Source: an uncultured bacterium (GTDB taxonomy: Bacteria > Actinomycetota > Coriobacteriia > Coriobacteriales > Coriobacteriaceae). Taken from it: a DNA stretch of 22,059 bases. Location: positions 1 through 22,059 of the forward strand of contig CAJMRR010000012.1 in the NCBI GenBank assembly GCA_905215835.1. The letters are read 5' to 3'. The notes under the pieces are model-generated. The model was not told where the DNA came from. It worked only from the letters and a program-made list of their open reading frames with translations, and searched no databases. Below are positions 21,855 through 22,059 of the stretch, one piece after another; the stretch's first letter is position 1, and the number at the start of each line of letters is the position of its first letter. Made by a program: the position numbers and the translations under genes.

Positions 21855-22059
21855 GTGGACGGGCGCGTGCAACATGACGGTTTTGGCCGCGATATCAACT
21901 ACCTGCGCATTGCCGTTACCGACAAGTGCAATTTCCGCTGCATTTACTGCATGCCGGCCGATGGCGTGGCGCCCCGCGCGCACGACGAGCTGCTCAGTGC
22001 CGAGGAAATCGCCCGCTTTGTGCGTTTGGTGGCGGGGGAGGGTATTCGCCGCGGACGCC
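21855..22059 (+). CDS. moaA: GTP 3',8-cyclase MoaA, 5' end (cut by window)
   Basis: The first 68 codons of a radical SAM enzyme that starts molybdenum cofactor synthesis from GTP. The start is GTG with GGAGG about 5 nt upstream. The N-terminus has FGRDINYLRIAVTDKCNFRC, containing the radical-SAM cysteines Cys25, Cys29 and Cys32 in CxxxCxxC, followed by MPADGV as in MoaA. The frame is open to the window end. Other radical SAM enzymes share the cysteines, but the FGR-x-I-x-YLR-x-xVTD opening is diagnostic. A -10-like TATTAT (21809-21814) upstream may belong to its promoter. Confidence 0.9.
   Translation, partial: MDGRVQHDGFGRDINYLRIAVTDKCNFRCIYCMPADGVAPRAHDELLSAEEIARFVRLVAGEGIRRGR

Noticed and set aside
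20942..21898. 318-residue minus-strand frame opposite the AbiEi/DUF559-like gene
   Set aside because: It crosses hairpin B copy 2 and the moaA start and has no family resemblance.

Overview
The window looks like part of a chromosome from a high-GC Gram-positive gut bacterium of the class Coriobacteriia, most likely Collinsella or a close relative. This rests on the GC-rich codon use, AAGGAG/GAAAGGA-type ribosome binding sites, the pairing of glnA with an orphan GlnR-like regulator, and a multidomain AbiEi/DUF559-like protein of an actinobacterial type. The taxon is inferred, not proven.

Left part (1-6120): a sugar-acid catabolic locus. On the minus strand are an RpiB/LacA/LacB-family isomerase, an SDR reductase of the gluconate 5-dehydrogenase/DhuD type, and an FCD-type GntR regulator. 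Divergent from them on the plus strand are a GntP-family permease and an IlvD/Edd-family dehydratase, ending in a strong terminator. The gntR-gntP gap holds several dyads sharing the word CATCAGA, which are probable operators.

Middle (6120-12225): a minus-strand AAA-type ATPase of unknown role, preceded by seven 10-bp tandem repeats. A lone FCD-type GntR regulator follows, flanked by two copies of a hairpin repeat. Next come KDPG aldolase and 2-keto-3-deoxygluconate kinase (minus strand), and divergently a LacI-family regulator. Isomerase, reductase, kinase and aldolase together would convert unsaturated-uronate-derived or keto-hexonate substrates through KDG and KDPG to pyruvate and glyceraldehyde 3-phosphate. 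The permease and dehydratase would feed aldonates into the same KDG pool.

Right part (12226-22059): housekeeping genes. These are glnA with a GlnR-like regulator (a GlnR-box-like site lies upstream of glnA), an HtrA-type serine protease, ligA, and a MATE transporter. The MATE gene has a MerR-type promoter and is followed by what looks like the 3' remnant of a GyrI-like (MerR-type) regulator. Then come an AbiEi/DUF559-like protein flanked by two almost identical 65-bp hairpin repeats, and the 5' end of moaA.

The intergenic DNA is unusually rich in long inverted repeats: two hairpin families that each flank one gene, a 201-bp foldback (MITE-like) element, nested hairpins around the aldolase, and a 110-bp palindrome between the reductase and isomerase genes. 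I saw no tRNA, rRNA, CRISPR array or intact insertion sequence.
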